Source: Actinomycetota bacterium (lineage in GTDB: Bacteria > Actinomycetota > Acidimicrobiia > Acidimicrobiales > Iamiaceae). Taken from it: a stretch of DNA of 6,941 nt. The position numbers and the translations under genes were made by a program. The stretch is taken from the NCBI GenBank assembly GCA_018268545.1, contig JAFDWI010000092.1:1-6941 (forward strand), given 5' to 3'. The notes beneath the pieces were generated by a model that saw only the letters and a program-made list of their open reading frames with translations, was not told the origin of the DNA and did not search any database. Of the stretch, positions 6,790 through 6,941 are shown piece after piece (within the stretch, counting starts at the first letter, position 1; every line of letters starts with the position of its first letter).

Positions 6790-6821
6790 CAGCGGGCCTC
6801 CTCGAGGCGCGATTCGGTCAT
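6789..6821 (-). CDS. Ten-codon mini-ORF linking dehydrogenase and LarA-like genes
   Basis: An ATG at 6821 opens a frame of ten codons, MTESRLEEAR, then TGA. Its start overlaps the dehydrogenase stop (ATGA) and its stop overlaps the LarA-like start (TGATG). AAGGAA (6835-6830) lies 8 nt before the ATG, a plausible ribosome site. The GAGGAGG site of the next gene lies inside it. It may be translated only to keep ribosomes moving between the two genes; it may equally be chance, since the peptide shows no domain. Confidence 0.35.
   Translation of the reverse strand: MTESRLEEAR
6797..6803 (-). promoter_or_regulatory. Strong ribosome binding site of the LarA-like gene
   Basis: GAGGAGG on the minus strand, 7 nt before the ATG at 6789, is the best Shine-Dalgarno match in the window. 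It fixes the start of the LarA-like protein. Confidence 0.8.
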
Positions 6822-6941
6822 CGGGAGCGTTCCTTTTCGTTGCGCAGGTCGAACGCGATCTTCACCGCACCGCGGCGGCCGGCGGTCGCGGCGTGCCGGA
6901 TCGCGTCGCGGTAGCGGCGTAAGGGGTAGGTCGCGGAGACG
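6818..6941 (-). CDS. 3' end of an MDR-family zinc-type dehydrogenase (partial)
   Basis: Only the last 40 codons are visible, ending in TGA at 6820-6818; the start lies right of the window. The residues run from VSATYPLRRY through DAIRHAATAGRRGAVKIAFD to a charged tail. This is the usual C-terminus of medium-chain dehydrogenases/reductases (zinc alcohol dehydrogenase or quinone reductase type): a "yPL.d..eAi...a.gr..GkvVi" ending that completes the catalytic domain after the NAD(P)-binding Rossmann fold. Catalytic and zinc residues are out of view, so substrate and zinc dependence cannot be judged. It is the upstream visible gene of the leftward operon, overlapping the next start by 4 bp. Confidence 0.7.
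   Translation of the reverse strand, partial: VSATYPLRRYRDAIRHAATAGRRGAVKIAFDLRNEKERSR

Noticed and set aside
1..6941. tRNA, rRNA, CRISPR, transposase or phage signatures
   Set aside because: I looked for these on both strands and found none; composition and gene spacing are uniform across the window, giving no sign of a recent mobile insertion.

Overview
The window is high-GC bacterial DNA, densely packed, with strong third-position GC bias, GTG starts and at least one probable leaderless gene. This suggests an actinobacterium. The mitochondrial-type aconitase and the LarA-like/acyltransferase operon would fit Acidimicrobiia or a related lineage, but that placement is inference. No rRNA, tRNA, CRISPR array, insertion sequence or phage gene was seen, and no gene-free stretch exceeds about 115 bases.

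Left part (1-2149): a mitochondrial-type aconitase reads leftward off the window edge, so 441 N-terminal residues are visible, including all three [4Fe-4S] cysteine ligands. It is divergent from a GntR-family regulator (HutC/UTRA type). The roughly 95 bp between them hold a good sigma70-like promoter for the aconitase. Its -35 box lies inside the first codons of the regulator, and its spacer carries repeated ACAAGT and AGAC/GTCT motifs that look like an operator. The simplest reading is that the GntR protein controls the aconitase and itself from one shared site.

Middle (2133-4161): a polytopic membrane protein resembling GT-C glycosyltransferases reads leftward, and its 3' end overlaps the 3' end of gntR by 17 bp. 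It is divergent from a small predicted lipoprotein with two further cysteines, which appears to have a leaderless promoter. A 7-bp inverted repeat lies where the lipoprotein gene meets the convergent acyltransferase gene.

Right part (4187-6941): a leftward operon of an MDR zinc-type dehydrogenase (only the last 40 codons visible), a 10-codon mini-ORF, a 531-residue LarA-superfamily protein and a PlsC-type acyltransferase. Every junction overlaps by 1-4 bp, implying translational coupling. The LarA homologue keeps the pincer-cofactor lysine and the nickel-ligand histidine. It appears to lack the arginine and one of the two catalytic histidines of lactate racemase, so it is probably a nickel-pincer enzyme with another substrate or reaction. 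The dehydrogenase/LarA-like/acyltransferase grouping is the best candidate here for an uncharacterised pathway, perhaps hydroxy-acid or lipid related.
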